Part shown: positions 35,145 through 42,494 of the stretch, in pieces
How positions within the stretch are numbered: position 1 is the first letter of the stretch
How the letters are laid out: each line of letters begins with the position of its first letter
Source: DASXAI01 sp963728985
GTDB lineage: Bacteria; Actinomycetota; Acidimicrobiia; Acidimicrobiales; Ilumatobacteraceae
Length of the DNA: 64,000 bases
NCBI GenBank assembly: GCA_963728985.1
Contig: CAVSME010000001.1
Coordinates: 1-64,000, forward strand
Direction: 5' to 3'
Position numbers and translations under genes: made by a program
Notes under the pieces: generated by a model
The model's database searches: none
What the model saw: only the letters and a program-made list of their open reading frames with translations
What the model was told of the DNA's origin: nothing

Positions 35145-35187
35145 ACGCGTTCCGGTCAGCGGAATGCACCGGGACGGTGCAGACCCG

Positions 35188-35208
35188 TGACCAGAAGGCT
35201 TTTGGTCA
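35188..35208 (-). terminator. Near-palindrome at the end of the cupin gene
   Basis: TGACCA-N9-TGGTCA (35188-35193 and 35203-35208) has flanking AAGGCTT in the middle, making a near-perfect 21-base palindrome that overlaps the stop codon of the minus-strand cupin gene. It could be a terminator hairpin, though there is no T-run, or an operator. Confidence 0.35.
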
Positions 35209-36114
35209 TGGCATCGGGTACTCGTGGTGGTTCAACACCCATCCTGGCCGCTCCGAGAAGTCGATCCGCGGGGGGCAGAAGATGTCGACGAGCTGGTGCG
35301 CCATCTGACCGACGCTCTGGCTGGTGTGGATGGTGGGCGGCGGGATCACGGTGACCGCCGGGCTGGCGCAGAACTGGTGCTCATCGTCGCGCCAGTTGGC
35401 GAGATCGATCGTCCACGGTGTGCGGATGTGATGGACGTAGTCACCCTCGAGCTGCAGGGAGATCTGCTCGAAGTCGTCGTGGTGGTGCGGCGAGAGCTGC
35501 TTCGGGTCGCGTGGCCCGTTGTCGGCGTCGAGGTAGTTGACCATGAGGGTGCTGCACCGCAGGATGCGCCCGAACCGGCCCGGTTCCGGAGCGATGTCGG
35601 CGAGGGGGTACACCCGGACCCGGTAGCCGTCAGGCGGGTCCGGCCAGGGCGCGAAGGGCGCCGCGTTCGGGTCGGGTTCGGTGAAGGCGTCGGCGTTGCG
35701 GCACGTCGCCATGAGGTCGGTCGAGCGGGCGGAGAACAGCCGTACCACGACGCCGGTCGTGTTGACCTCGATCTCGCTCGGGCCCGGCGGCACGATGACC
35801 ACCGAGCTGCCCCGGACTTCGCCCCGCTCGCTGCCGGCGGTGATGGAGGCCTTCGCGTCGGGCGATGGGAACAGCACCATGTACTCGTCGGGCTGGTCCT
35901 CGCGCACGAGCGTGTCCCCGGTCTGGACGAGCGAGAACGCCACGCAGCAGTTCTGGCTCCGCGCCAGCCACGACTGCGTCCCGCGAGGGCTCACGACGTC
36001 GGGTTCGAGCTTCAGGAACTCGAAGTACTGCGGCGGGAAGGTGGCGCCGCTCGGCCGGGCCTCAGCGCGCGACGCAGTGAGCTGCGAGCGCGGGTCGTTC
36101 GGGTCATACGGCAT
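35206..36114 (-). CDS. Bicupin-like protein of unknown function
   Basis: A 302-residue protein with a C-terminal cupin segment SPHHHDDFEQISLQLEGDYVHHI (clustered His plus E, a metal-site pattern) and VTVIPPPTIHTSQ as motif 2. The N-terminal half contains a second beta-barrel-like region (DEYMVLFPSPDAKASITAG, SSVVIVPPGPSEIEV) without metal ligands. ATG at 36114 has AAAGGAG upstream. It overlaps the stop of the small ORF before it by 11 bases. Dioxygenase or isomerase chemistry is possible, but I do not recognise a characterised relative. Confidence 0.65.
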   Translation of the reverse strand: MPYDPNDPRSQLTASRAEARPSGATFPPQYFEFLKLEPDVVSPRGTQSWLARSQNCCVAFSLVQTGDTLVREDQPDEYMVLFPSPDAKASITAGSERGEVRGSSVVIVPPGPSEIEVNTTGVVVRLFSARSTDLMATCRNADAFTEPDPNAAPFAPWPDPPDGYRVRVYPLADIAPEPGRFGRILRCSTLMVNYLDADNGPRDPKQLSPHHHDDFEQISLQLEGDYVHHIRTPWTIDLANWRDDEHQFCASPAVTVIPPPTIHTSQSVGQMAHQLVDIFCPPRIDFSERPGWVLNHHEYPMP

Positions 36115-36274
36115 CGACCGCTCCTTTCCCGGCATCGCCAGGGGCGAACGGCAGCACCGCCGGTTCGTCCCCCACGAAGGCGGCGCTTTCACCGTTGTGA
36201 TGATCGACGCGGTACCAGAACTCGACGTTGAGCGCCTCGTTCTGGGCGCGCACCGGAGCCCCCTCGTGATCCAT
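36104..36274 (-). CDS. Small translationally coupled ORF, 56 residues
   Basis: ATG at 36274 opens MDHEGAPVRAQNEALNVEFWY, followed by RVDHHNGESAAFVGDEPAVLP, and ends at TGA 36104-36106 inside the start of the cupin gene. The composition (acidic, aromatic-containing, regular third-position GC) looks coding. No family was recognised. It could be a genuine small protein, or the C-terminal leftover of a longer gene, as there is a 56-bp gap to the upstream gene and other remnants occur nearby. Confidence 0.45.
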   Translation of the reverse strand: MDHEGAPVRAQNEALNVEFWYRVDHHNGESAAFVGDEPAVLPFAPGDAGKGAVDAV

Positions 36275-36330
36275 GTCGACCGCGCCGCACTGTACTGCCG
36301 GCGGACGGGTCGTCGGGCCGGCGCCGTTCC

Positions 36331-37080
36331 TCAGTGGCGAACGGCCTCGGTGCCCTCGAACGCGCTCACGTCGGCGCGGCAGACGAAGCGCACGGGCGGC
36401 AGGGTCATGGCACGGTCGCGGGCCAGCGTGGTGGTCACCACGTGGTAGGGATCGAGGCGGCCGTCGCCCCACACCTCACCTTCGAAGCGGACGATGCGGG
36501 CCTGCACCCGCTCGACGCTGTCGGCGTGATGATCGGTCTCCACCTGAACGAGCCGCAGGCCGTTGGGCGTCTGGGCCAGGTTCAGCGTCGACGTGTACTG
36601 CACGTCCTCGGCGCCGAGCGGCTGCGGGTCGAGGGCGGCGACCACGAGCACCGGCCGGCCCTCGACGGTGACCGTCAGATCGCAGCCGTCGTAGTGGGGC
36701 GCGAGGTCCACATCGGCCGGGCGGCAGGGGAAGCCGTAGCGATCACGCAAGAGCTCCGCCGCATCGGGCGACGTGGCGAAGGCGGCGGTGGTGAAGCCGC
36801 GGGCCCGCACCCCGCTGCGACACGACAGCCGGGTCAGGGCGAACGCGAACGGTCCGGCCGGGCTGTCCCCCACCCGCCACGCCTGGATCGACAGCGCCGG
36901 AGGATCGGTGGAGTGCAGGGCGGGTGGCAACAGCTCGTCCCGATGGGCACGCCGGAGCTCGGCGATCACCTGGAGGACGGTCACGTCGCTCAGCTCCACC
37001 GGTTCCTTCGACCACGCCGCGATGGTGGGCGCCAGGAGGCTCTCGGCCAACCGCTCGGCGTCGGCCACGCCGGTCAGCAT
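36331..37080 (-). CDS. Acetoacetate-decarboxylase-like protein
   Basis: A 249-residue protein resembling the acetoacetate decarboxylase superfamily. The central RDRYGFPCRPADVDLAPHYDG matches the 'GYPxKxADVxL' region, and the rest is beta-rich (DLTVTVEGRPVLVVAALD, YTSTLNLAQTPNGLRLVQVE). In true decarboxylases a lysine in this region forms the Schiff base; here the corresponding position appears as R or P, so decarboxylation is uncertain. ATG at 37080 overlaps the stop of the upstream LLM gene (ATGCTGA). It belongs to the catabolic-looking minus-strand cluster. Confidence 0.5.
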   Translation of the reverse strand: MLTGVADAERLAESLLAPTIAAWSKEPVELSDVTVLQVIAELRRAHRDELLPPALHSTDPPALSIQAWRVGDSPAGPFAFALTRLSCRSGVRARGFTTAAFATSPDAAELLRDRYGFPCRPADVDLAPHYDGCDLTVTVEGRPVLVVAALDPQPLGAEDVQYTSTLNLAQTPNGLRLVQVETDHHADSVERVQARIVRFEGEVWGDGRLDPYHVVTTTLARDRAMTLPPVRFVCRADVSAFEGTEAVRH

Positions 37081-38216
37081 CAGCCGAGTCCCGCCGGCAG
37101 CGACGTGGGCGCCGGGACCCGCTCGCTCTGGGCGCTGGCGAACTTGGGCATCACCTCGCGGGCGAAGAGCCGGAGGCTGTCGAGAACCGCTTCCTGCGAC
37201 ACCATCTCGGACGCGTTGAGCACGAAGTTGATGCCGTCGACACCGATCGACTCCCACCGCTTGATCACGGACACGAGATGGTCGGGATCGCCGACGCCCA
37301 GCCCTTCGGGCAGACCCTTCTTGGCCGAGGGATCGTCGGCGTTGCTGGCCTGCTTCAATGACTGACCGATGTTGCCGAGCGCGTGGTAGGCGCGGGTGGC
37401 GTAGGCCTCGCGGGTCCAGAAGAGGTGGGCGTTGAGCGTGTTGAACATGCCCACCATGGGCAACCCGACGCGTGCCGCCTCCCGGTAGTCCTCGTGGCAG
37501 TAGAGGAAGTTCATGGTGTGGACACGGTCGTTGATGACGCCACCGACCGGCTCGCAGTTGGCGATCACCCGGTGGTACTGCTGCGTGCGGCGATCCTGCT
37601 CCTCGTAGCTCACCGCGGCCACGCCGAGGCAGCCCATGCCGCGCTGGGCGGCGTCGAGCTCGGTGCCGGGGCTGGTGACGGTGACCCACATCGGCGGGTG
37701 CGGTTCCTGCAGCGGCTTCGGCAGCACGTTGCGCTCCGGCATGGAGAAGCTCTTGCCCTGCCACGAGAACGAGTCCTGCATCCACATCTTCGGCAGGACG
37801 CGCACGAACTCGTCCCACGTCTTCTTCGTGTCGTCAGGATCGGCCTCGAAGCCACCGAGCTCCGTCCACGTGGACGACCGAGCCGTACCGAACTCCAGGC
37901 GCCCGCCCGAGATCTGGTCGAGGGCGGCGGCCCGCTCGGCGATGCGCACGGGGTGGTTCATCTCGGGCACGCACACCACGGCACCGTGACCGACGCGGAT
38001 GCGCTGCGTCTGCGCCGCCACCGCGGTGAGGAACACCTCGGGCGACGAGCAGTGCGAGTACTCCTCGAGGAAGTGGTGCTCCACCGCCCACACGTGGTCG
38101 AAGCCGAGCTCCTCGGCGAGGCGGCACTGCTCCAGGGCGTTCATGTACACCGCGTGCTCGGCCACCTTGCCCAGCGGCCGGGGCACGGACAACTCGAAGA
38201 AGATTCCGAACCTCAC
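37080..38216 (-). CDS. LLM-class flavin-dependent oxidoreductase
   Basis: A 378-residue luciferase-like enzyme. It begins MRFGIFFELSVPRPLG and has DHVWAVEHHFLEEYSHCSSPEVFL, the RIRVGHGAVVCVPEMNHPVRIAERAA block and SGGRLEFGTARS, all family hallmarks. Length and C-terminus (VLDSLRLFAREVMPKF) are normal. It is the first gene of the minus-strand run down to 35206 and overlaps the next gene. Cofactor (FMN or F420) and substrate are unknown. The divergent gene 118 bases away encodes Dps. Confidence 0.9.
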   Translation of the reverse strand: MRFGIFFELSVPRPLGKVAEHAVYMNALEQCRLAEELGFDHVWAVEHHFLEEYSHCSSPEVFLTAVAAQTQRIRVGHGAVVCVPEMNHPVRIAERAAALDQISGGRLEFGTARSSTWTELGGFEADPDDTKKTWDEFVRVLPKMWMQDSFSWQGKSFSMPERNVLPKPLQEPHPPMWVTVTSPGTELDAAQRGMGCLGVAAVSYEEQDRRTQQYHRVIANCEPVGGVINDRVHTMNFLYCHEDYREAARVGLPMVGMFNTLNAHLFWTREAYATRAYHALGNIGQSLKQASNADDPSAKKGLPEGLGVGDPDHLVSVIKRWESIGVDGINFVLNASEMVSQEAVLDSLRLFAREVMPKFASAQSERVPAPTSLPAGLG

Positions 38217-38333
38217 GGTTTCACCCTAACGGTGCGCCCTCGCGTCGTCCCAGGTGGAGCGGCCAGCGCGTCTACCGATCGGCCTCAACGGGCACGTCGG
38301 GGAGACGACGACATCGTCAGCAAGGAGCAGAAC

Positions 38334-38894
38334 ATGGCGACGAAGCGATTCACGGTTCCTGGTCTCGATCAGAAGAAGGCCGACCAGGTGGCAAAGCGGC
38401 TCCAGCAGCGGCTCGTCGCGCTGATCGACTTGCAGTTGACGCTCAAGCACATCCACTGGAACGTGGTGGGCCCCTCGTTCATCGGCGTGCACGAGATGCT
38501 GGACCCTCAGGTGGACGGGGTGCGCCTCATGGTGGACACGACGGCAGAGCGCATCGCCACCCTCGGTTCCGAGCCCAATGGGCTCCCCGGGTTCGTGGCG
38601 TCCAACCGGGACTGGGAGGACTACAAGCTCGGCCGGGCCACGGTGCCCGAGCACCTGGGTGCGCTCGACGTCGTCTACAGCGGCGTGATCGAGGAGCACC
38701 GCCAGGCCATCGACGAGTTCGACGAGCTGGATCCGGTCTCACAGGACATGCTCATCGAGCAGGCGACGGATCTCGAGCAGTACCACTGGTTCGTGCGTGC
38801 CCACCTGGAGACGGCGGAGGGCAGGTTGGCCACCGACGGCGCCCAGCACACCGAAGAAGCGGCCGCCAAGGCGAAGGCAGCCGCCAAGCGCTAG
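38334..38894 (+). CDS. dps: Dps / ferritin-like DNA-protection protein
   Basis: A 186-residue miniferritin that oxidises and stores iron and shields DNA during starvation or oxidative stress. The ferroxidase site is seen in TLKHIHWNVVGPSFIGVHEMLD, and later helices carry AERIATLG and DMLIEQATDLEQYHWFVRAHLE. The Lys/Ala-rich tail (AAAKAKAAAKR) resembles DNA-binding tails of actinobacterial Dps. ATG at 38334 has AAGGAG nearby; the frame is open upstream but that is a shadow of the divergent LLM gene. Confidence 0.92.
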   Translation: MATKRFTVPGLDQKKADQVAKRLQQRLVALIDLQLTLKHIHWNVVGPSFIGVHEMLDPQVDGVRLMVDTTAERIATLGSEPNGLPGFVASNRDWEDYKLGRATVPEHLGALDVVYSGVIEEHRQAIDEFDELDPVSQDMLIEQATDLEQYHWFVRAHLETAEGRLATDGAQHTEEAAAKAKAAAKR

Positions 38895-38919
38895 TTCCAC
38901 GGCGGAACGGCGGAATGCG

Positions 38920-38953
38920 GAGCGGGGCCGGTTCGGCGGAGCTGGCCCCGCTC
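38920..38953. terminator. Bidirectional hairpin between dps and MBL gene
   Basis: A perfect 10-base stem, GAGCGGGGCC and GGCCCCGCTC, encloses a 14-base loop 25 bases after the dps stop and touches the stop codon of the convergent MBL gene. It can end transcription from both sides. No U-tract follows, as is common in high-GC actinobacteria. Confidence 0.65.
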
Positions 38954-39894
38954 ACGCGCGCTGGTAGCGACCGGGTTCGACTTCCCGGGCTTCCCCGCGA
39001 CGCAGCATGCGCTCGATGTGCAGCGTGGCGCTGCGGTGCTCGACCGAGTCGGCGAAGATGCTCTGGACGTGCGGCCGGTACACGAACCGGTGCGCCGCCA
39101 TGTCGTCGACGGTGCGAGGCTCGGCGAGGAAGTCCAGCATCGCCTCGTGACGCCGGTCGATGACGGCGCCGAACGCGTCGACCATCTCGAGGAAGTTGGC
39201 CCGGCCCTCGATGACGCCCTTGTGGTGGAACGTGACGTAGTAGTTCGCCTCCTCGTCCCTGACGCGAGCGAGGCTGGCCTGGAAGTCCTCCAGGTCGCTC
39301 CACGCGTCGCCGTAGTACGGACCGAAGCCGGTGAGGTCGATGTCCGACAGGAAGAACACGCCGCCCGAGATGCGGAAGCCGCTGTGGCCACGCGTGTGGC
39401 CCGGCAGGTGCACCGCTTCGACCGTGGTGCCACCGAGGTCGAAAACGTGACCGTCGTGGAATCCCTCGGCATCGGGACGAGGGGCGTAGTGGAACTCCTC
39501 CACCACGACCCGGCTGAAGTCCTCGCGGGGCTGACCGGTGAGGCCGTAGACGTCCATGAGCCCGCCGACCGACTGCACGCCCACCAGATCGAGCGTCGTG
39601 GACGTGGACCCGAGCATCGGCGAAGAACCCGTTGCCGGCAACGTGATCCTCGTGGCTGTGGCTGTTGATCACGGCGTCGACGGCGACGGGCGCGCCGCCC
39701 TTGGCCACCACGGTGACCGACGGGTCGATGATGGCTGTCTCGCCCTCGCCCTTGACGAGGAGCGAGTTGCCCGACGGGTAGCTGCCGTTCTCGTCGCCCA
39801 CCAGCACGCTCACGTCGCGCGTCAGCCGGCGCTCTGCTGATCCCCAATCCACCACCGGCGAGACGGTACTGCGGGTGGGCGTCGCGTCAGCCAT
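38952..39894 (-). pseudogene. MBL-fold metallohydrolase, one frameshift
   Basis: The N-terminal frame (from ATG 39894, or 39909) contains VSVLVGDENGSYPSGNSLLV and the zinc motif SHSHEDHVAGN, then breaks after FFADARVHVHDA near 39595. The following frame continues DLVGVQSVGGLMD, HLPGHTRGHSGF and FFLSDIDLTG to 38952. Total 943 bases is 3n+1, so one extra base restores about 313 residues, a normal length. Both halves hold essential metal ligands. The gene is probably intact in the organism and the break is a sequencing artefact, or it is a very recent mutation. Substrate unknown. It is divergent from an SDR gene. Confidence 0.75.
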
Positions 39895-39937
39895 CTGCGC
39901 GAGAGTCATGGCACCGACGACACACCGAGGAGGCACC

Positions 39938-40831
39938 ATGGGCGCGCTGGACGGGCGAGTGGCGATCATCACCGGAGCAGGCCGCGGGATCGGCCGCGAG
40001 CATGCCCTGCTGTTCGCTGCCGAGGGCGCCAAGGTCGTCGTGAACGACCTCGGCGGCACGCGCGACGGCATGGGCGCCGACGCCGGGCCCGCCCACGACG
40101 TGGTCGCCGAGATCCGGGCTGCCGGCGGTGAGGCGGTGGCCAACGGCGACGACGTGGCCGACTGGGAGGGCGCGCAGCGGATGATCAACCAAGCCGTCGA
40201 GACCTTCGGCGACCTGCACGTGCTCGTCAACAACGCCGGCATCCTGCGCGACCGCATGCTCACCAACATGACGCCGTCGGAGTGGGACGACATCGTGCGC
40301 GTCCATCTCCGCGGCCACTTCATGCCCACGCGCTGGGCGGCCACCTACTGGCGGGAGCAGGCGAAGGCGGGCAAGACGGTCAAGGCGTCGGTCGTGAACA
40401 CGTCGTCCACGTCGGGCCTCTTCGGCAACGCCGGCCAGACCAACTACGGCGCCGCCAAGACCGGCATCGCCACATTCACCCAGATCGCCAACACCGAGCT
40501 GGAGCGCTACGGCGTGCGCTGCAACGCCATCGCCCCGGCCGCCCTGACCCGGCTCACCGAGGACCTGCGTCCTGACGCCCCGGCCCTGCAAAAGGGCGAG
40601 TTCGACGTCTCCGATCCGGCCAACATCTCGCCGTTCGTCGCCTACCTGGCCACGGCCGACTGCCCCATCGCCGGGCGGGTCTTCTGGGTGCGGGGTGGTG
40701 AGGTGGCGCTGTTCCAGCCGTTCGCCATCGTGGACACGATCCGCACCGACGGGCGCTGGACGATCGACGGCCTCGCCAAGGAAGCCGCCCACTTCGCCAC
40801 CTTCGAGTTCAACCTGGGCAAGCCGTATTGA
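39938..40831 (+). CDS. SDR oxidoreductase, (3R)-hydroxyacyl-CoA dehydrogenase-like
   Basis: A 297-residue short-chain dehydrogenase. The N-terminus LDGRVAIITGAGRGIGREHALLFAAEGAKVVVNDLGG closely follows the pattern of the dehydrogenase domain of multifunctional beta-oxidation enzyme type 2 (HSD17B4). NNAGIL, the serine in VNTSST and YGAAK supply the rest of the catalytic site. Its C-terminal 60 residues (about WVRGGEVALFQPF) form a longer tail than classical SDRs. ATG at 39938 has GAGGAGG. It may act in fatty acid or side-chain beta-oxidation. Confidence 0.85.
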   Translation: MGALDGRVAIITGAGRGIGREHALLFAAEGAKVVVNDLGGTRDGMGADAGPAHDVVAEIRAAGGEAVANGDDVADWEGAQRMINQAVETFGDLHVLVNNAGILRDRMLTNMTPSEWDDIVRVHLRGHFMPTRWAATYWREQAKAGKTVKASVVNTSSTSGLFGNAGQTNYGAAKTGIATFTQIANTELERYGVRCNAIAPAALTRLTEDLRPDAPALQKGEFDVSDPANISPFVAYLATADCPIAGRVFWVRGGEVALFQPFAIVDTIRTDGRWTIDGLAKEAAHFATFEFNLGKPY

Positions 40832-40930
40832 TGCCTCGCTGACGCTCGGACTCGCTGTGCTCGGACAATGCCGCGGCCGCACCAGCCGGCGGCGCACTGC
40901 GCCGCCACTCCGACCCCGTGAGGCGTCGCC

Positions 40931-40988
40931 TGTGTGACAGAATTCGCGACATAGTCGCGAATTTCGCGCACACAAGCTCGGCACCGCT
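40931..40988. repeat. Dispersed intergenic hairpin repeat, copy B
   Basis: TGTGTG at 40931 and CACACA at 40969-40974 flank the inner palindrome ATTCGCGAC-ATA-GTCGCGAAT (perfect). Bases 40933-40988 align with 5089-5143 at about 88 percent identity. Like copy A it lies between convergent genes (both SDRs). The rest of this 200-bp gap, GC-rich, shows nothing further. Confidence 0.75.
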
Positions 40989-41031
40989 GGCGGGGTGGCC
41001 GAGCGCAGCGAGTCGCCGGCCAAGGCCGGCG

Positions 41032-41838
41032 CTACGAGTAGGCCCGGTCGATGCGTTCGAAGCGGCGGCGCACCATGGCCCGGCTCTCCTCGTGGGGCAG
41101 GATGTACAGCCGCTCGGTGCCGATGGCCGCCACCACGTGGTCGGCCACCTCGCCGACCTCGAGCACCCGCCCGGCCATGTCGCGGTTGTCCTCGCCCTGA
41201 TCGACCACCCGGGGCGACGCATCCGGCCCGCCGAGCTCGTCGGGGCGGTTGCGCTCGGAGCTGCCGATGTTGGTCGACACCCGCATCGGGCAAAGGACGC
41301 TCACCCCGATGTTGTTGGGCCGCAGCTCGCGATGGAGCACCTCGGCCAGCGCCACCACGCCGTACTTGGCCACGCAGTACGGACCGAGGCCCACGTTGGG
41401 CACGAGGCCGGCGAACGACGCCGTGAACAGCAGGTGCCCGCCGTTGCCGGCCTCGACCATGCGGGGCAGGAAGGCCTCCACACCGTGCACCGGCCCCCAC
41501 AGATCCACGTCGATGATCCAGCGCCAGTCGTCGTGCGACATCTCGACGATCGGCCCCCCGACGGCCACGCCGGCGTTGCCGAAGACCACGTCGGTCTGGC
41601 CGAAGCGCGAGTAGGTGGCGTCGGCGAGGGCGTCGACGCTGGCCTTGTCGGCCACGTCCGTCGGCACGCCGAGCACTTCGGTGGTCGCGCCGAGCTCGGC
41701 GACGGCACGGTCCAGCGCGCCGGGCTCGATGTCGGCCAGCACGAGCCGGCTACCGGCCGCCGCCAGGCGCTCCGCCGTAGCGAACCCGATGCCACTGGCG
41801 CCGCCGGTGATGACCGCAACCTTGCCCTTGAAGTCCAT
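41032..41838 (-). CDS. SDR-family NAD(P)-dependent oxidoreductase
   Basis: A 268-residue classical SDR. TGGASGIGFATAERLAAAG binds the nucleotide, NAGVAVGG is the structural motif, and TASFAG plus YCVAKYG supply the Ser-Tyr-Lys catalytic site. LADIEPGALDRA after strand 2 suggests NAD rather than NADP (Asp at the end of beta 2). Start ATG at 41838. It is preceded by a hemerythrin gene on the same strand with 25 bases between. No substrate is predictable. Confidence 0.88.
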   Translation of the reverse strand: MDFKGKVAVITGGASGIGFATAERLAAAGSRLVLADIEPGALDRAVAELGATTEVLGVPTDVADKASVDALADATYSRFGQTDVVFGNAGVAVGGPIVEMSHDDWRWIIDVDLWGPVHGVEAFLPRMVEAGNGGHLLFTASFAGLVPNVGLGPYCVAKYGVVALAEVLHRELRPNNIGVSVLCPMRVSTNIGSSERNRPDELGGPDASPRVVDQGEDNRDMAGRVLEVGEVADHVVAAIGTERLYILPHEESRAMVRRRFERIDRAYS

Positions 41839-41863
41839 GGCGGCAGCCTGCCAGACGCGCCGG

Positions 41864-42460
41864 TCAGCCGCCGAAGGCCGCGTGCTCCAGCGCTGCGTAG
41901 CGGTCGACCAGCTCGGCCTCGATCGAGCGGACCCGCTCCGGCAGCACCGCCCGCATGGCCGCCCGCTCGTCGAGGGCGCCCGTCGCCAGCAACCACGGCA
42001 CCGTCCAGTCGGCCAGATCGTCCGGCATCCGCGCCGCCGCTCCTCGCAGCTGCTCCTGGTGCTCGTCGAAGGTGACGTGGCGCTCGATGAGGGGCGCCAG
42101 GTTCACGTCCTCGTCGAACGTGTGCGCCGCCAGCAGGTCGTGCACCCGACCGGCCACCTCGGCGTGGCCCTGCTCGAGCTGCTCGAGGAGACCGTCCAGC
42201 TCGTGGTGATCGGCGGCCAGGCGCGTCACCATGGCAGCGGCCGCCGGCACCCGCTCGACCAGGTCAGGGAACGTGTTGGTGTCCTCGTCGGCCTGGTGCC
42301 AGCGCACCTCGGCCACGAAGGCGGCCGTCCAGCGGGCCCGGGCCTCCGGATCAATGGGCGGATCCGTCGCCCGGGCCAGGCGCTCGGCGCTGCTCACCAT
42401 GGCTCGGTGAACGAGCCGGTACACGGTGGTATCAGCGGGGCGTTCCATGGATCGAACCAT
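41864..42460 (-). CDS. Hemerythrin-like (HHE) domain protein
   Basis: A 198-residue helical protein with HHE-type metal ligands: VYRLVHRAMV, EVRWHQADEDTNTFPDLVE, AADHHELDGLLEQLEQGH and HVTFDEHQEQLRG. The His/Glu pattern fits a nonheme di-iron site for O2, NO or redox sensing. The start may be ATG 42460 (MVRSMERP) or ATG 42448. It lies between the giant SARP-AAA regulator and an SDR, all on the minus strand, but spacing gives no proof of an operon. Confidence 0.75.
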   Translation of the reverse strand: MVRSMERPADTTVYRLVHRAMVSSAERLARATDPPIDPEARARWTAAFVAEVRWHQADEDTNTFPDLVERVPAAAAMVTRLAADHHELDGLLEQLEQGHAEVAGRVHDLLAAHTFDEDVNLAPLIERHVTFDEHQEQLRGAAARMPDDLADWTVPWLLATGALDERAAMRAVLPERVRSIEAELVDRYAALEHAAFGG

Positions 42461-42494
42461 GCCCGGCGGGGCTTGGGTCCCGCTTGGCGCCTGC

